Source: Paracoccus salipaludis (lineage in GTDB: Bacteria; Pseudomonadota; Alphaproteobacteria; Rhodobacterales; Rhodobacteraceae). From it: a stretch of 64,000 nt of DNA. The stretch lies in the NCBI RefSeq assembly GCF_002287065.1, contig NZ_NSJZ01000001.1, positions 485,326 through 549,325 of the forward strand, written 5' to 3'. The notes under the pieces are model-generated. The model was not told the DNA's origin and ran no database searches. It was given only the letters and a program-made list of their open reading frames with translations. Shown here one piece after another: positions 9,974 through 17,854 of this stretch; within the stretch, counting starts at the first letter, position 1, and each line of letters opens with the position of its first letter. A program made the position numbers and the translations under genes.

Positions 9974-10627
9974 GTGGAGCGGGACAGCGGGCTGAACCCG
10001 ATCGCCTTGCCGGGCCAGCGCATCGGCCTGCTGGGCGGGTCGTTCGACCCGGCCCATGCGGGGCATCTGCACATTTCCGAAATGGCGCTGCGGCGCTTTC
10101 GGCTGGACCGGGTCTGGTGGCTCGTCAGCCCGGGCAATCCGCTGAAGCCGCATGGCCCGGCGCCCCTGGCGGAACGGATCGCGATGGCCCGGCGGATCGC
10201 GGACGACCCGCGCATCGTGGTGACGGGGATCGAGGCGCGGCTGGGCACCCGCTGGACCGCCGACACCATCGCGGCGCTGAAGGCGCGCTTTCCGGGCGTG
10301 CGCTTTGTCTGGCTCATGGGGTCGGACAACCTCGTCCAGTTCAGCCGCTGGGACCGCTGGCGGGGCATCGCCGCGCAGGTGCCGATCGGGGTGATCGCGC
10401 GCCCCGGGTCACGCACGGTCGCGCGGACGGCCCGGGCCGCGCGCATCCTGGAACGCTGGCGCCTGCCGCAGCATCAGGCCGGCTGCCTTGCCGACGCGAC
10501 GCCGCCTGCATGGGTGCTGATCAACGTGCCGATGACGGCGCTGTCCTCTAGTGCGATCCGCTCGGCCCGGCGGAAGGCCGCCGAGCGACCCGGCGCGACA
10601 GCGCCCGTGGCGGGCCTGCGGCCGTGA
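9974..10627 (+). CDS. nadD: nicotinate-nucleotide adenylyltransferase
   Basis: A 217-residue nucleotidyltransferase that makes nicotinate adenine dinucleotide in NAD synthesis. The active-site motif [15 protein letters not shown] lies at about residues 20-34, LMGSDNL in the middle, and [10 protein letters not shown] at the C-terminus; this set is characteristic of NadD. Translation starts at the GTG at 9974, 2 bp after the ompH-like gene. NadD is usually found near rsfS and rlmH, so its place between ompH and fabZ is unusual. The last 15 residues are low complexity. Confidence 0.9.
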   Translation: MERDSGLNPIALPGQRIGLLGGSFDPAHAGHLHISEMALRRFRLDRVWWLVSPGNPLKPHGPAPLAERIAMARRIADDPRIVVTGIEARLGTRWTADTIAALKARFPGVRFVWLMGSDNLVQFSRWDRWRGIAAQVPIGVIARPGSRTVARTARAARILERWRLPQHQAGCLADATPPAWVLINVPMTALSSSAIRSARRKAAERPGATAPVAGLRP

Positions 10628-10697
10628 ACGCGCCGGGCCCAGCCTTGCCAAGGCTTCGCGGCATTTGATACGGACGGCCCAGACAGTCGGAGGAACC

Positions 10698-11186
10698 ATG
10701 GCCGAGACCGAGCGCAACCCCGCCCCCCACGGCTCTGCCGACCTCGCCCTCATCAAGCGGATCATCCCGCATCGCTATCCCTTCCTGCTGATCGACAAGG
10801 TGCGCGACATCGTGCCCTTCGAAAGCGCGGTGGGGATCAAGTGCGTGACGGCGAACGAGCCGCATTTTCCCGGCCATTTCCCCGACCAGCCGATCATGCC
10901 GGGCGTGCTGATCGTGGAAGCCATGGCGCAGACGGCGGCGGTCGTGGTGGGCATCAGCCTCAACGTCATCGACAAGCCGCTGCTGACCTATTTCATGGGC
11001 ATCGACGGCTGCAAGTTCCGCCGCATGGTCCAGCCGGGCGACGTGGTGGAACTGCATGTCACCGTCAAGCGCCCCGGCGGCAAGATCTGGAAATTCATCG
11101 GCGAGGCCAGGGTGGACGGCCAGGTCTGCGCGCAGGCCGAGTTCACCGCCATGATGGACCTGCGCCCCGGCCCGGCCGATGCCTGA
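10698..11186 (+). CDS. fabZ: 3-hydroxyacyl-ACP dehydratase FabZ
   Basis: A 162-residue hot-dog-fold dehydratase of fatty acid elongation. It contains [11 protein letters not shown], the catalytic His region [15 protein letters not shown] and the catalytic Glu in EAMAQ. The ATG at 10698 has a clear Shine-Dalgarno (GGAGG, 4 bp upstream). It overlaps lpxA by 8 bp. FabZ and LpxA both draw on the 3-hydroxyacyl-ACP pool, which is the usual reason given for this gene order. Confidence 0.96.
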   Translation: MAETERNPAPHGSADLALIKRIIPHRYPFLLIDKVRDIVPFESAVGIKCVTANEPHFPGHFPDQPIMPGVLIVEAMAQTAAVVVGISLNVIDKPLLTYFMGIDGCKFRRMVQPGDVVELHVTVKRPGGKIWKFIGEARVDGQVCAQAEFTAMMDLRPGPADA

Positions 11187-11964
11187 GACGGCAATCCATC
11201 CCTCGGCCATCGTCGAGCCGGGGGCCGTTCTGGGGCAGGGCGTCCGCATCGGCCCCTTCTGCCATGTCGGCCCCTTGGTGCGCCTGGGCGACGGGGTCGA
11301 GCTGAAGTCCCATGTCGTCGTCGCGGGCGATACCGAGATCGGCCCGGAGACGGTCGTCTTCCCCTTCGCCTGCATCGGCGAGGTGCCCCAGGACCTCAAG
11401 TTCCAGGGTGAGCGGACGCGCCTGGTGATCGGCGCCCGCAACCGCATCCGCGAATATGTCACCATGAACCCCGGCACGGCGGGCGGCGGCGGGCTGACGC
11501 AGGTCGGGGATGACGGACTGTTCATGGCCTGCAGCCACGTCGCCCATGACTGCCGGATCGGCAACCACGTTATCCTTGTCAACAGCGTGGCCGTCGCGGG
11601 CCATTGTGTGCTGGAAGACGAGGTGATCGTCGGCGGGCTGTCGGGCGTCCACCAGTTCGTCCGCATCGGGCGCGGGGCGATGATCGGCGCGCTGACCATG
11701 GTGACGGCGGACGTGCTGCCCCATGCGCTCGTGTCCGGGCCGAGAGGGCAGCTGGAAGGGTTGAACCTCGTGGGTCTCAAGCGGCGCGGCGCGGGCCGGG
11801 CCGAGATCGCGGCCCTGCGCGACCTGCTGGCGGCGTTGGGAGCCGGGTCCTTCCGCGAGACCGCGCGCCTGCGCGCCGCGGACGAGGTCACGCCCATGGA
11901 GCGCGAGGTGCTGGACTTCATCCTCGGCCCCAGCGACCGCAGCTTCCTGCGGCCGCAGGGTTGA
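11179..11964 (+). CDS. lpxA: UDP-N-acetylglucosamine acyltransferase
   Basis: A 261-residue enzyme for the first step of lipid A synthesis, moving a 3-hydroxyacyl chain from ACP to UDP-GlcNAc. The N-terminal two thirds is a left-handed hexapeptide-repeat helix (for example [19 protein letters not shown]). It includes [16 protein letters not shown] and the GVHQFVRIG segment typical of LpxA. The helical C-terminal domain follows. The start overlaps fabZ. lpxI follows after 7 bp. Confidence 0.95.
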   Translation: MPETAIHPSAIVEPGAVLGQGVRIGPFCHVGPLVRLGDGVELKSHVVVAGDTEIGPETVVFPFACIGEVPQDLKFQGERTRLVIGARNRIREYVTMNPGTAGGGGLTQVGDDGLFMACSHVAHDCRIGNHVILVNSVAVAGHCVLEDEVIVGGLSGVHQFVRIGRGAMIGALTMVTADVLPHALVSGPRGQLEGLNLVGLKRRGAGRAEIAALRDLLAALGAGSFRETARLRAADEVTPMEREVLDFILGPSDRSFLRPQG

Positions 11965-11971
11965 GCGGGCG

Positions 11972-12769
11972 ATGACCCGGACCGCCATCGTCGCGGGGCA
12001 GGGCACGCTGCCGGGGCTGGTGGCCGAGGCGCTGGAGGCCCCGCTGGTTTACGCGCTGGAGGGCTTCGCCCCCGCGATCCCGGCGCAGCCCTTCCGGCTG
12101 GAGCGGCTGGTTCCCCTGCTGGACGCCATGGCGGATGCCGGGGTCAGTCGCGTGGTCTTCGCCGGCGCGCTGCGGCGCCCCCGGCTCGAGCCCGAGATGT
12201 TCGACCCCCGCACCGCGACGCTGGTGCCGCGCTTCCTCGGCGCGATGCAGTCGGGCGACGACGGGGCGCTGCGCGAACTGATCTCGATCTTCGAGGAATG
12301 GGGCTTCGAGGTCGCGGGCGTGGACAGCATCCGCCCGGACCTGGTGCCCGGCCCCGGCGTGTTGGCGGGCGAACCCTCTGCCGCCGACCGCGCCGACGCC
12401 GCGCGCGCGGCCGAGATCCTGGCCGCAACGGGGCCTCTGGACATCGGGCAGGGCTGCGTCGTCGCGCAGGGCCTGTGCCTGGCGCTGGAAACGCTGCCGG
12501 GAACGCAGGCGATGCTGGACTTCGCCGCGCTGCACCAGGGCTTGCGGCCCAACGCCAGGGGCGCGCGCGGGGTGCTTTACAAGGCCCCGAAGCCGTCGCA
12601 GGACCGGCGCATCGACCTGCCGGCGCTGGGGCCGGACACGGTGGCGCAGGCGGCGCGGGCGGGACTGGCCGGGATCGCATGGGCGGCGGGCGGCGTTCTG
12701 CTGCTGGACCGTGACGCCGCCATCGCTGCGGCAGAGGATGCGGGGCTGTTCCTGTGGGCGCGGGAGTGA
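11972..12769 (+). CDS. lpxI: UDP-2,3-diacylglucosamine diphosphatase LpxI
   Basis: A 265-residue LpxI (DUF1009) protein that hydrolyses UDP-2,3-diacylglucosamine to lipid X, replacing LpxH in many alphaproteobacteria. It begins AIVAGQGTLPGLVAEAL and contains AGALRRPRL, DIGQGCVVAQG and KAPKPSQDRRIDLPALG, all conserved in LpxI. Its place between lpxA and lpxB completes the first steps of lipid A synthesis. A short dispersed repeat begins 2 bp after its stop. Confidence 0.93.
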   Translation: MTRTAIVAGQGTLPGLVAEALEAPLVYALEGFAPAIPAQPFRLERLVPLLDAMADAGVSRVVFAGALRRPRLEPEMFDPRTATLVPRFLGAMQSGDDGALRELISIFEEWGFEVAGVDSIRPDLVPGPGVLAGEPSAADRADAARAAEILAATGPLDIGQGCVVAQGLCLALETLPGTQAMLDFAALHQGLRPNARGARGVLYKAPKPSQDRRIDLPALGPDTVAQAARAGLAGIAWAAGGVLLLDRDAAIAAAEDAGLFLWARE

Positions 12770-12770
12770 C

Positions 12771-12793
12771 GGGGTATTTGGGTCAGGAAGAAG
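12771..12793 (+). repeat. dispersed intergenic repeat, short form (copy 1)
   Basis: The sequence GGGGTATTTGGGTCAGGAAG plus AAG sits directly after the lpxI stop. A near-identical copy lies at 46086-46110, and related longer units with a GC-rich hairpin lie at 38006 and 48261. All four are intergenic or at a gene end. Confidence 0.6.
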
Positions 12794-12830
12794 TTCCTGC
12801 CGCCGGTCTGCAATCGGCGCGGGCAGGCGC

Positions 12831-13985
12831 ATGAAGGCCTTCCTGATCGCGGGCGAGCCCTCGGGCGACCGGCTCGGTGCCGCGCTGATCGCCGGGTTGC
12901 GCGAGCTCGATCCCGCCCTTGAGGTCCGGGGGATCGGCGGCGAGGGGATGGCGGCGCAGGGGCTGGAGAGCCTGTTTCCCATGTCCGAGCTGAGCCTGAT
13001 GGGCATCTGGGAGATCCTGCCGAAATACCGGGCGCTCAAGCAGCGCATCGCGCAGACGGCGCAGGCGGTGATCAAGGCCGCCCCGGACGTGCTGATCACC
13101 ATCGACAGCCCGGATTTCGGCTTGCGGGTGGCGCGGATCGTGCGCGCGGCCGCGCCGGGCATCCGCACGGTGCATTACGTGGCGCCCTCGGTCTGGGCCT
13201 GGAGACCAGGACGAGCGAGGAAGATGGCGCAGGTCATCGACCATGTGCTGGCGATCCTTCCCTTCGAGCCGCCGTTGATGCAGGCGGCGGGCATGAGTTG
13301 CGACTTCGTGGGCCACCCGGTCGTGTCGGAGCGGCTGGCCTCGGCGGCCGACGCCAGTGCCTTCCGCGCGGCCCATGGAATCGCGGCGGATGCGCCGCTG
13401 GTCCTGTGCCTGCCGGGCTCGCGCCGGGGCGAGGTCGCGCGGCTGGGCCCCCGCTTCGACGAGGCGCTGATGCGCCTGCGCGACCGCCTGCCCGAGATGC
13501 GGGTCGTGCTGCCGACGGTGCCGGGTGTCGCCGACATGGTGGATGCCATGGTGCGGCGCTGGCCGACGGCCCCTGTCGTCGTGCAGGGCGAGTCCGACAA
13601 GCGCGCGGCCTTTGCCGCCGCCGACCTGGCGCTGGCGGCCTCGGGGACGGTCAGCCTGGAGCTTGCGGCGAACGGCGTGCCGATGGTGATCGGCTATGAC
13701 ATGGCGCCGGTCAGCCGCGCCCTGATCGGGCTGCTGCTGAAGACCGACACCGTCACCCTGGTGAATCTTGTCAGCGAGACCCGTGCCGTGCCCGAGTTCC
13801 TGGGACGGCACTGCCAGCCCGGTCCGATGGCCAACGCGCTGCTGCGCCTGCTGGACGATCCCGAGGCCCGGGCCGAGCAGCTTGCCGCGATGGACCTGAC
13901 CATGCAGCGGCTGGGCCGGGGAGGAGAGCCGCCCGGCCTGCGGGCGGCCCGTTCGGTGATCGCGGCGGTCAGAGCGCCGCGGTGA
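12831..13985 (+). CDS. lpxB: lipid-A-disaccharide synthase
   Basis: A 384-residue GT19 glycosyltransferase that joins lipid X to UDP-diacylglucosamine. It has the N-terminal AGEPSGDRLGAALIAGL, GIGGEGM, HYVAPSVWAWRPGR in the centre, FVGHPV, and LPGSRRGEV, as expected for LpxB. The ATG at 12831 matches the family start. Its last 17 bp overlap the convergent RidA-family gene on the other strand. Confidence 0.95.
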   Translation: MKAFLIAGEPSGDRLGAALIAGLRELDPALEVRGIGGEGMAAQGLESLFPMSELSLMGIWEILPKYRALKQRIAQTAQAVIKAAPDVLITIDSPDFGLRVARIVRAAAPGIRTVHYVAPSVWAWRPGRARKMAQVIDHVLAILPFEPPLMQAAGMSCDFVGHPVVSERLASAADASAFRAAHGIAADAPLVLCLPGSRRGEVARLGPRFDEALMRLRDRLPEMRVVLPTVPGVADMVDAMVRRWPTAPVVVQGESDKRAAFAAADLALAASGTVSLELAANGVPMVIGYDMAPVSRALIGLLLKTDTVTLVNLVSETRAVPEFLGRHCQPGPMANALLRLLDDPEARAEQLAAMDLTMQRLGRGGEPPGLRAARSVIAAVRAPR

Positions 13986-14316
13986 CGATGACCTCGACCT
14001 TGTAGTCGGGGGTGGCGAGCTTCGCCTCGCCGGTCGCGCGGGCGGGGCAGTGGCCCTGAGGCACCCAGGTGTCCCAGACGGCGTTCATTTCCGCGAAGTC
14101 CGTGATGTCGGCCAGCCAGATCTGCGCCTTGAGGATGCGGGTCTTGTCCGTGCCGGCTTCCGCCAGCAGGCGGTCCACCTGTGCCAGCACCGCGCGGGTC
14201 TGGTCTGCCACGCTGTCGCCGGGGTTGCCGACCTGTCCGGCCAGATAGACCACGCCGTTGTGGATGACCGCCTCGCTCATCCGGGGGCCGCATTCGATCC
14301 GCTTGATGTCCGCCAT
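13969..14316 (-). CDS. RidA/YjgF-family protein
   Basis: A 115-residue RidA-family (reactive imine/enamine deaminase) protein with GVVYLAGQVGNPGDSVADQT in the N-terminal half and AKLATPDYKVEVIVTAAL at the end. The family destroys reactive enamines from PLP enzymes, but its distant members vary in substrate. Two starts are possible. The ATG at 14322 overlaps the upstream permease stop but sits one base from the GGAG; the ATG at 14316 has the same GGAG at 7 bp and is preferred. The end overlaps lpxB by 17 bp, tail to tail. Confidence 0.85.
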   Translation of the reverse strand: MADIKRIECGPRMSEAVIHNGVVYLAGQVGNPGDSVADQTRAVLAQVDRLLAEAGTDKTRILKAQIWLADITDFAEMNAVWDTWVPQGHCPARATGEAKLATPDYKVEVIVTAAL

Positions 14317-14318
14317 GT

Positions 14319-15074
14319 TCATGCTCCGTTGATGAGGCGCCAGAAGAATAGCGCCGTCATGCCGAAGCCCACGACCGCGATCAAGCCGCGCAGAACCGGG
14401 ACCGGGATGCGCCGCGCGACCGGCGCGCCGCCGAGCCCGCCGGCGACGGTGCCCAGGGACATGACGAGGCAGGGCCACCAGGCGACCTGTCCGCCCGCCG
14501 CGAAGATCGCGAAGCTGATCACCGCCAGGGCGAAGGACAGCCAGGTCTTCAGCCCGTTCATCGTGTGGATGTCCGTCATCCCCCACAGCGAGAACAGCGC
14601 CAAGAGGACGATCCCGAGGCCTCCGTTGAAATAGCCGCCGTAGATCGCCACGGGCAGCAGCGAAGCGGCGCCAAAGGCCGTGACCCCGCCGCGGAAGCGC
14701 GAAGCCCAGGCGCGCAGCCGCGGCCCGGCCAGAAAGATCAGCGTGGCCGCCAGCAGAAGAAAGGGGACGATGGCCGCGAAGGTCTCGTTCGAGGACACCA
14801 GCAGCAGCGCCGACCCGACCGCGCCCCCGGCAAAGGTCCAAAGCGTCAGCCGCAGGATGATGTCGCGCGGGATGCGGGTGATCTCGTCCCGGAAACCGAG
14901 CGCGGCGGCGAGATAGCCGGGCAGCGCGGCCACCGTGGTCGTGGCATTGGCCGCCACCACCGGCACGCCGGTGAAGACCAGCGCCGGAAAGGTGATGAAC
15001 GTGCCGCCCCCTGCCACCGCGTTCAGCATTCCTCCGAGAAACCCGGAGACGAGCAGCAGAAGATAATCGGTCAC
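14319..15074 (-). CDS. TauE/SafE-family membrane permease
   Basis: A 251-residue membrane protein with about seven to eight hydrophobic helices and two related halves. SGFLGGMLNAVAGGGTFITFPAL starts the first, and FRGGVTAFGAASLLPVAIYGGYFNGGLG starts the second. This is the TauE/SafE pattern, linked to export of sulfite, sulfoacetate and related anions. The GTG at 15074 has AAGGG upstream; a longer ATG form starting at 15155 adds a non-hydrophobic lead and is less likely. The substrate is not shown by the sequence. Confidence 0.85.
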   Translation of the reverse strand: MTDYLLLLVSGFLGGMLNAVAGGGTFITFPALVFTGVPVVAANATTTVAALPGYLAAALGFRDEITRIPRDIILRLTLWTFAGGAVGSALLLVSSNETFAAIVPFLLLAATLIFLAGPRLRAWASRFRGGVTAFGAASLLPVAIYGGYFNGGLGIVLLALFSLWGMTDIHTMNGLKTWLSFALAVISFAIFAAGGQVAWWPCLVMSLGTVAGGLGGAPVARRIPVPVLRGLIAVVGFGMTALFFWRLINGA

Positions 15075-15190
15075 GTCGCACCCTTGCCTGAAGTCGCGGC
15101 AAGGGTGGTGGCGCAGCGCCAGAACGGCAAGCGGAATGCCGGCCGGTTTCCGCAAGGCGAAAGATCAGGTGCCGTCACTCAAGGCAGGCA

Positions 15191-15231
15191 GGAGCGGAAG
15201 AAGGAGGTCGAACCCTCCTCGCAAGCTTGCA
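15191..15231 (-). repeat. degenerate tRNA-Gly 3'-half (att-like remnant)
   Basis: Bases 15191-15230 align without gaps to 15871-15910, the 3' half of tRNA-Gly(CCC), with 32 of 40 identical. The match spans the acceptor end, the T-arm and the 3' side of the anticodon arm, then fades. It has the same orientation as the tRNA and lies 640 bp downstream of its 3' end, the layout left by tRNA-targeting integrases. It could also be a decayed tRNA duplication. Confidence 0.5.
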
Positions 15232-15511
15232 GAGTCTGTCGTCGCGCGACTTCATGGCATGATTGGGAAATGGCGCTTCGCTCTCGTGGCCCCATCCGGC
15301 CGCCTGCATCGGCGCCACGCCGGCGGCGCGGACTGCCTGTGGCGAGGGCCGCGCGATGCCGGTCCTCGCAGCCGGGATCTGCGGGCCGGAGCGCACCTCG
15401 CATCGGGCCGGGACAGGTGCCACTTAAGTCGTAATCAGGAAACTTCGGCGATACGAGCGTGCTTCGACCAGTGATGATCTGCATCCTCTGGAACAGCCGA
15501 AGGAGCCCATG

Positions 15512-15655
15512 ATGTCCCAGCACGATCAAGAAGCTGCCCCTCAGCCCTCCTCCTGCAATCTCGCAGGAATGAACCCCGTGGCCATTTCTGTCGCCTGGTG
15601 GCTCGCTTGCGCAAGAGCCGGCGCGGCCTGGGGGCTGAGCTATCCGATAGACTGA
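15512..15655 (+). CDS. possible small protein (47 aa), unrecognised
   Basis: A short frame begins at an ATG (15512, or the adjacent ATG at 15509) with AAGGAG 6 bp upstream of 15512, one of the better ribosome-binding sites in the window. The product has a polar start and a hydrophobic Trp-rich centre (VAISVAWWLACARAGAAWGL), so it may associate with the membrane. It uses AGA and ATA codons, which the neighbouring genes avoid, consistent with foreign origin. No family is recognised, and the frame could be chance. Confidence 0.3.
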   Translation: MSQHDQEAAPQPSSCNLAGMNPVAISVAWWLACARAGAAWGLSYPID

Positions 15656-15869
15656 GCCCGAAACGCAGGAACCGCGCCCCTCAGGCGGATATGGCTGCGG
15701 CCGAGCGCCCGGACAACCGATTTGCGATCAAGAACATGTCGCCACGACAGCCGCGCGCGCCAGCGTCGGACCTGTCGTGCCGAAGGGGTGCCGGCAACCG
15801 CTTCACTTGGTTGCCTGCCCTGCGGCAGGCGCCGGGGCTCGATGACGATATGAGTTTTTCTTGATGGAT

Positions 15870-15943
15870 TGGAGCGGGTGAAGGGAATCGAACCCTCGTC
15901 GTAAGCTTGGGAAGCTTCTGCTCTACCATTGAGCTACACCCGC
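15870..15943 (-). tRNA. tRNA-Gly(CCC)
   Basis: Read on the minus strand, a 74-nt tRNA starts GCGGGTGTAGCTC and ends in an encoded CCA. The acceptor arms GCGGGTG/CACCCGC pair, the T-loop is GGTTCGATT, and the anticodon loop TTCCCAA gives anticodon CCC, which reads GGG codons. A good promoter lies directly upstream. Confidence 0.93.
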
Positions 15944-15952
15944 GACGCGTCC

Positions 15953-15981
15953 CGGATAACGCGGGCCGCGCCCTTGGTCAA
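15953..15981 (-). promoter_or_regulatory. promoter of tRNA-Gly
   Basis: On the minus strand, TTGACC (15981-15976) is followed after 17 bp by TATCCG (15958-15953), about 10 bp before the tRNA 5' end. Spacing and position are as expected for a sigma70-type promoter. It almost touches the 3' end of the DUF1489 gene. Confidence 0.6.
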
Positions 15982-15983
15982 GG

Positions 15984-16409
15984 TCAGAGCAGTCCCATCT
16001 CGGCCAGTTCGCGCGCAAGTTTCGGCGGCAGGGGGGACTCGGCGGCGCGGCCTGCCGGCAGGTCGGGCGGCGCATCGGGGGGCGTCAGGTAGCGCCAGCC
16101 CTGGAAGGCGCGGCGGGGCACGGCCGAGACGCGGATCACCTCGCGGTCCAGGATCAGGGCGCAGCGGGTGATGCCGTCGCCACCCGTGCGCTGCTGCAGG
16201 TCCAGGATGCGCTGGCGCGCCAGCATGGTGCCCTTGAAGACCCAGAAGATCGAGCCGCCCGCCAGCAGCTCCTCGGCGCGCTTGGGCCACATGCGGGTGA
16301 TGTGCTCGGCCGGGCCGCCGCCGAAGCGTTCGGCCTGCCAGCGTTCCAGCGCCTCGGGGTGGGGGGCGCCCACGCAAAGCTTCATCATGTGAAGGGAGGG
16401 GGTGGTCAT
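15984..16409 (-). CDS. DUF1489-family protein
   Basis: A 141-residue protein resembling the DUF1489 family of alphaproteobacteria, with MMKLCVGAPHPEALERWQAE near the start, HITRMWPKRAEELLAGGSIFWVFKG in the middle, and GDGITRCALILD then WRYLTPPDAPPDL. The function of the family is not known to me. The ATG at 16409 fits the conserved start; an ATG three codons upstream (16418) is possible. No clear Shine-Dalgarno precedes either. Confidence 0.75.
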   Translation of the reverse strand: MTTPSLHMMKLCVGAPHPEALERWQAERFGGGPAEHITRMWPKRAEELLAGGSIFWVFKGTMLARQRILDLQQRTGGDGITRCALILDREVIRVSAVPRRAFQGWRYLTPPDAPPDLPAGRAAESPLPPKLARELAEMGLL

Positions 16410-16513
16410 GGCGGCCATATAGGCGACGCCATCAAAGGTTAACAGGGGCGGGACGCCGCAGGGTTGCGGGGGCGCGGACGAGGGCGTAGCAGCCTTGGGG
16501 AAAGGAACCTTCC

Positions 16514-17722
16514 ATGACCACTGACACCGTTCAGGCGTCGCGCCGGCTGCCGCAGGGCGAGCTGATCGCGATGCTCGCATTTCTCTTCGCCACCGTCGCA
16601 TTCTCGATGGACGCCATGCTGCCCGCGCTGCCCGAGATCGCCGCGCAGCTGACCCCCGACGACGTGAACCGTGCGCAGCTGATCCTGACCAGCTTCATGG
16701 CGGGCATGGGCCTGGGCACGCTGTTCGCGGGCCCTGTTTCGGACGCGATCGGGCGCAAGCCCGCGATGGCGATCGGCTTCGCGATCTATCTTGCGGCCTC
16801 GGCGGTGGCGCTGTTCGTGAACTCGCTGGAACTGCTGCTGGCGGCGCGCTTCGCGCAAGGCCTGGGGGCCGCCGCGCCCCGGATCGTGGGGACGGCCCTG
16901 GTGCGCGACCTTTATTCCGGGCGCGAGATGGCGCGGATCACCAGCTTCATCATGATGGTCTTCATGATCGTCCCGGCGCTGGCCCCGCTGATCGGCATGG
17001 GCTTCATCACCCTGATGGGGTGGCATGGCGTCTTCATCGGCTTCATCCTGTTCGGCGGGATCGGCTGGCTGTGGCTGTCCCTGCGCCAGCCCGAGACGCT
17101 GCCGCCGCCGGCGCGCCGTCCGCTGCAGGTCGGGACGCTGTGGGCCGGGGTGCGCGAGGTCCTGTCGGACCGCCAGGTGCTGCTGAGCACCGTCACCATC
17201 TCGCTTGGCTTCGGGCAGATGTTCGCGCTGCTGTCCTCGGCCCAGCAGCTGTTCGGCGAGACCTACGGCAAGGGCGCGCAGTTCCCCCTGTGGTTCGCGG
17301 CCATGGCGATCCTGGCGGGGACGGGGACGCTCATCAACTCGCGCCTGGTCATGCGCGTGGGGATGCGCCGGATCGCGCGCGGGGCCTATGCGGTCCAGAT
17401 CTGGGCGTCGGCGCTGTTCCTGCTGCTGCTGGTCACGGACGTGCTGCCCGCCGGCCTGCACTTCGCGGTGTTCTTCCTGTGGGCGGTGGGGCTGTTCATG
17501 ATGGCGGGCCTGACCTTCGGCAACCTCAACGCCATGGCGATGCAGCGGATGGGGCATATCGCGGGGCTGACCGCCTCGGTCGTTTCGGCGATCTCGACGC
17601 TGGGCGCGGTGGCCATCGCGGCGCCGGTGGGATTGGCCTACGATGGCACGGCGATCCCGGTCGCCACGGCAGCGGTGGTCTGCTCGACGCTGGCCTGGCT
17701 GATCATGGGCCGGATGAAGTGA
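16514..17722 (+). CDS. MFS transporter of the Bcr/CflA drug-efflux type
   Basis: A 402-residue, about 12-helix inner-membrane transporter. FSMDAMLPALPEIAAQL, LGTLFAGPVSDAIGRKPAM (the loop 2-3 MFS motif) and RFAQGLGAAAPRIVGTALVRDLYSG are typical of the Bcr/CflA branch, which exports bicyclomycin, chloramphenicol and similar compounds by proton antiport. GGAACCTTCC precedes the ATG. The gene stands alone between tRNA-Gly/DUF1489 and rpsD, with no regulator nearby. The substrate cannot be told from sequence. Confidence 0.88.
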   Translation: MTTDTVQASRRLPQGELIAMLAFLFATVAFSMDAMLPALPEIAAQLTPDDVNRAQLILTSFMAGMGLGTLFAGPVSDAIGRKPAMAIGFAIYLAASAVALFVNSLELLLAARFAQGLGAAAPRIVGTALVRDLYSGREMARITSFIMMVFMIVPALAPLIGMGFITLMGWHGVFIGFILFGGIGWLWLSLRQPETLPPPARRPLQVGTLWAGVREVLSDRQVLLSTVTISLGFGQMFALLSSAQQLFGETYGKGAQFPLWFAAMAILAGTGTLINSRLVMRVGMRRIARGAYAVQIWASALFLLLLVTDVLPAGLHFAVFFLWAVGLFMMAGLTFGNLNAMAMQRMGHIAGLTASVVSAISTLGAVAIAAPVGLAYDGTAIPVATAAVVCSTLAWLIMGRMK

Positions 17723-17726
17723 GCGG

Positions 17727-17754
17727 TTGACTTCGCCCCCGTCGCGTCTATAAG
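17727..17754 (+). promoter_or_regulatory. probable sigma70 promoter for rpsD
   Basis: TTGACT (17727-17732) and TATAAG (17749-17754) are separated by 16 bp, just after the MFS stop. A start near 17761 would give a leader of about 94 nt for rpsD. The -10 element is one of the best in the window. Confidence 0.6.
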
Positions 17755-17779
17755 CGCCGCTTCCATTGGTGTTGGTGGA

Positions 17780-17813
17780 CCCCGCAAGGGGAAACCTGTC
17801 GCCCCGCAAGGGG
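17780..17813 (+). promoter_or_regulatory. tandem CCCCGCAAGGGG hairpins in the rpsD leader
   Basis: Two identical 12-nt palindromes, CCCCGCAAGGGG, lie at 17780-17791 and 17802-17813, 22 nt apart in the rpsD 5' untranslated region. Each can form a 4-bp GC stem. Ribosomal protein S4 is known in other bacteria to bind structured leaders of its own mRNA, so a regulatory role is possible but unproven. Confidence 0.4.
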
Positions 17814-17854
17814 AGAAGGACAACGCCCTTCATATCGAACGAAGGAGATCAGCG

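Larger units (their letters stand above)
15075..15869. other. gene-poor stretch, probable scar of a lost tRNA-integrated element
   Basis: This 795-bp stretch is the only long interval without a convincing conserved gene. By eye, its middle part (15420-15560) is clearly lower in GC than the rest of the window, and its small open frames have no recognisable family. It is bounded on the right by the 3' end of tRNA-Gly and contains a degenerate copy of that tRNA's 3' half at 15191-15231. One short frame with a good ribosome-binding site lies inside. Confidence 0.5.

Noticed and set aside
12298..12714. Glycine/arginine-rich frame inside lpxI as a separate protein
   Set aside because: Shadow frame of lpxI, which is well supported.
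13969..15102. Single minus-strand frame joining the permease region to the RidA protein as one fusion
   Set aside because: The permease is encoded in a different frame with its own stop at 14319. The upstream part of this frame is a shadow, and only the RidA part is real.
15136..15474. Open frame on the plus strand in the gene-poor stretch
   Set aside because: Low-complexity Arg/Gly product, no ribosome-binding site, and it runs through the tRNA-like remnant.
15598..15864. 88-codon plus-strand frame ending just before tRNA-Gly
   Set aside because: No Shine-Dalgarno, no family resemblance, and the start overlaps the better-supported small frame at 15512.
15681..15929. Open frame on the minus strand starting at 15929 with TTRVRFPSPAP near its N-terminus
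   Set aside because: This is the well-known false protein obtained by translating a tRNA-Gly gene; its start lies inside the tRNA.
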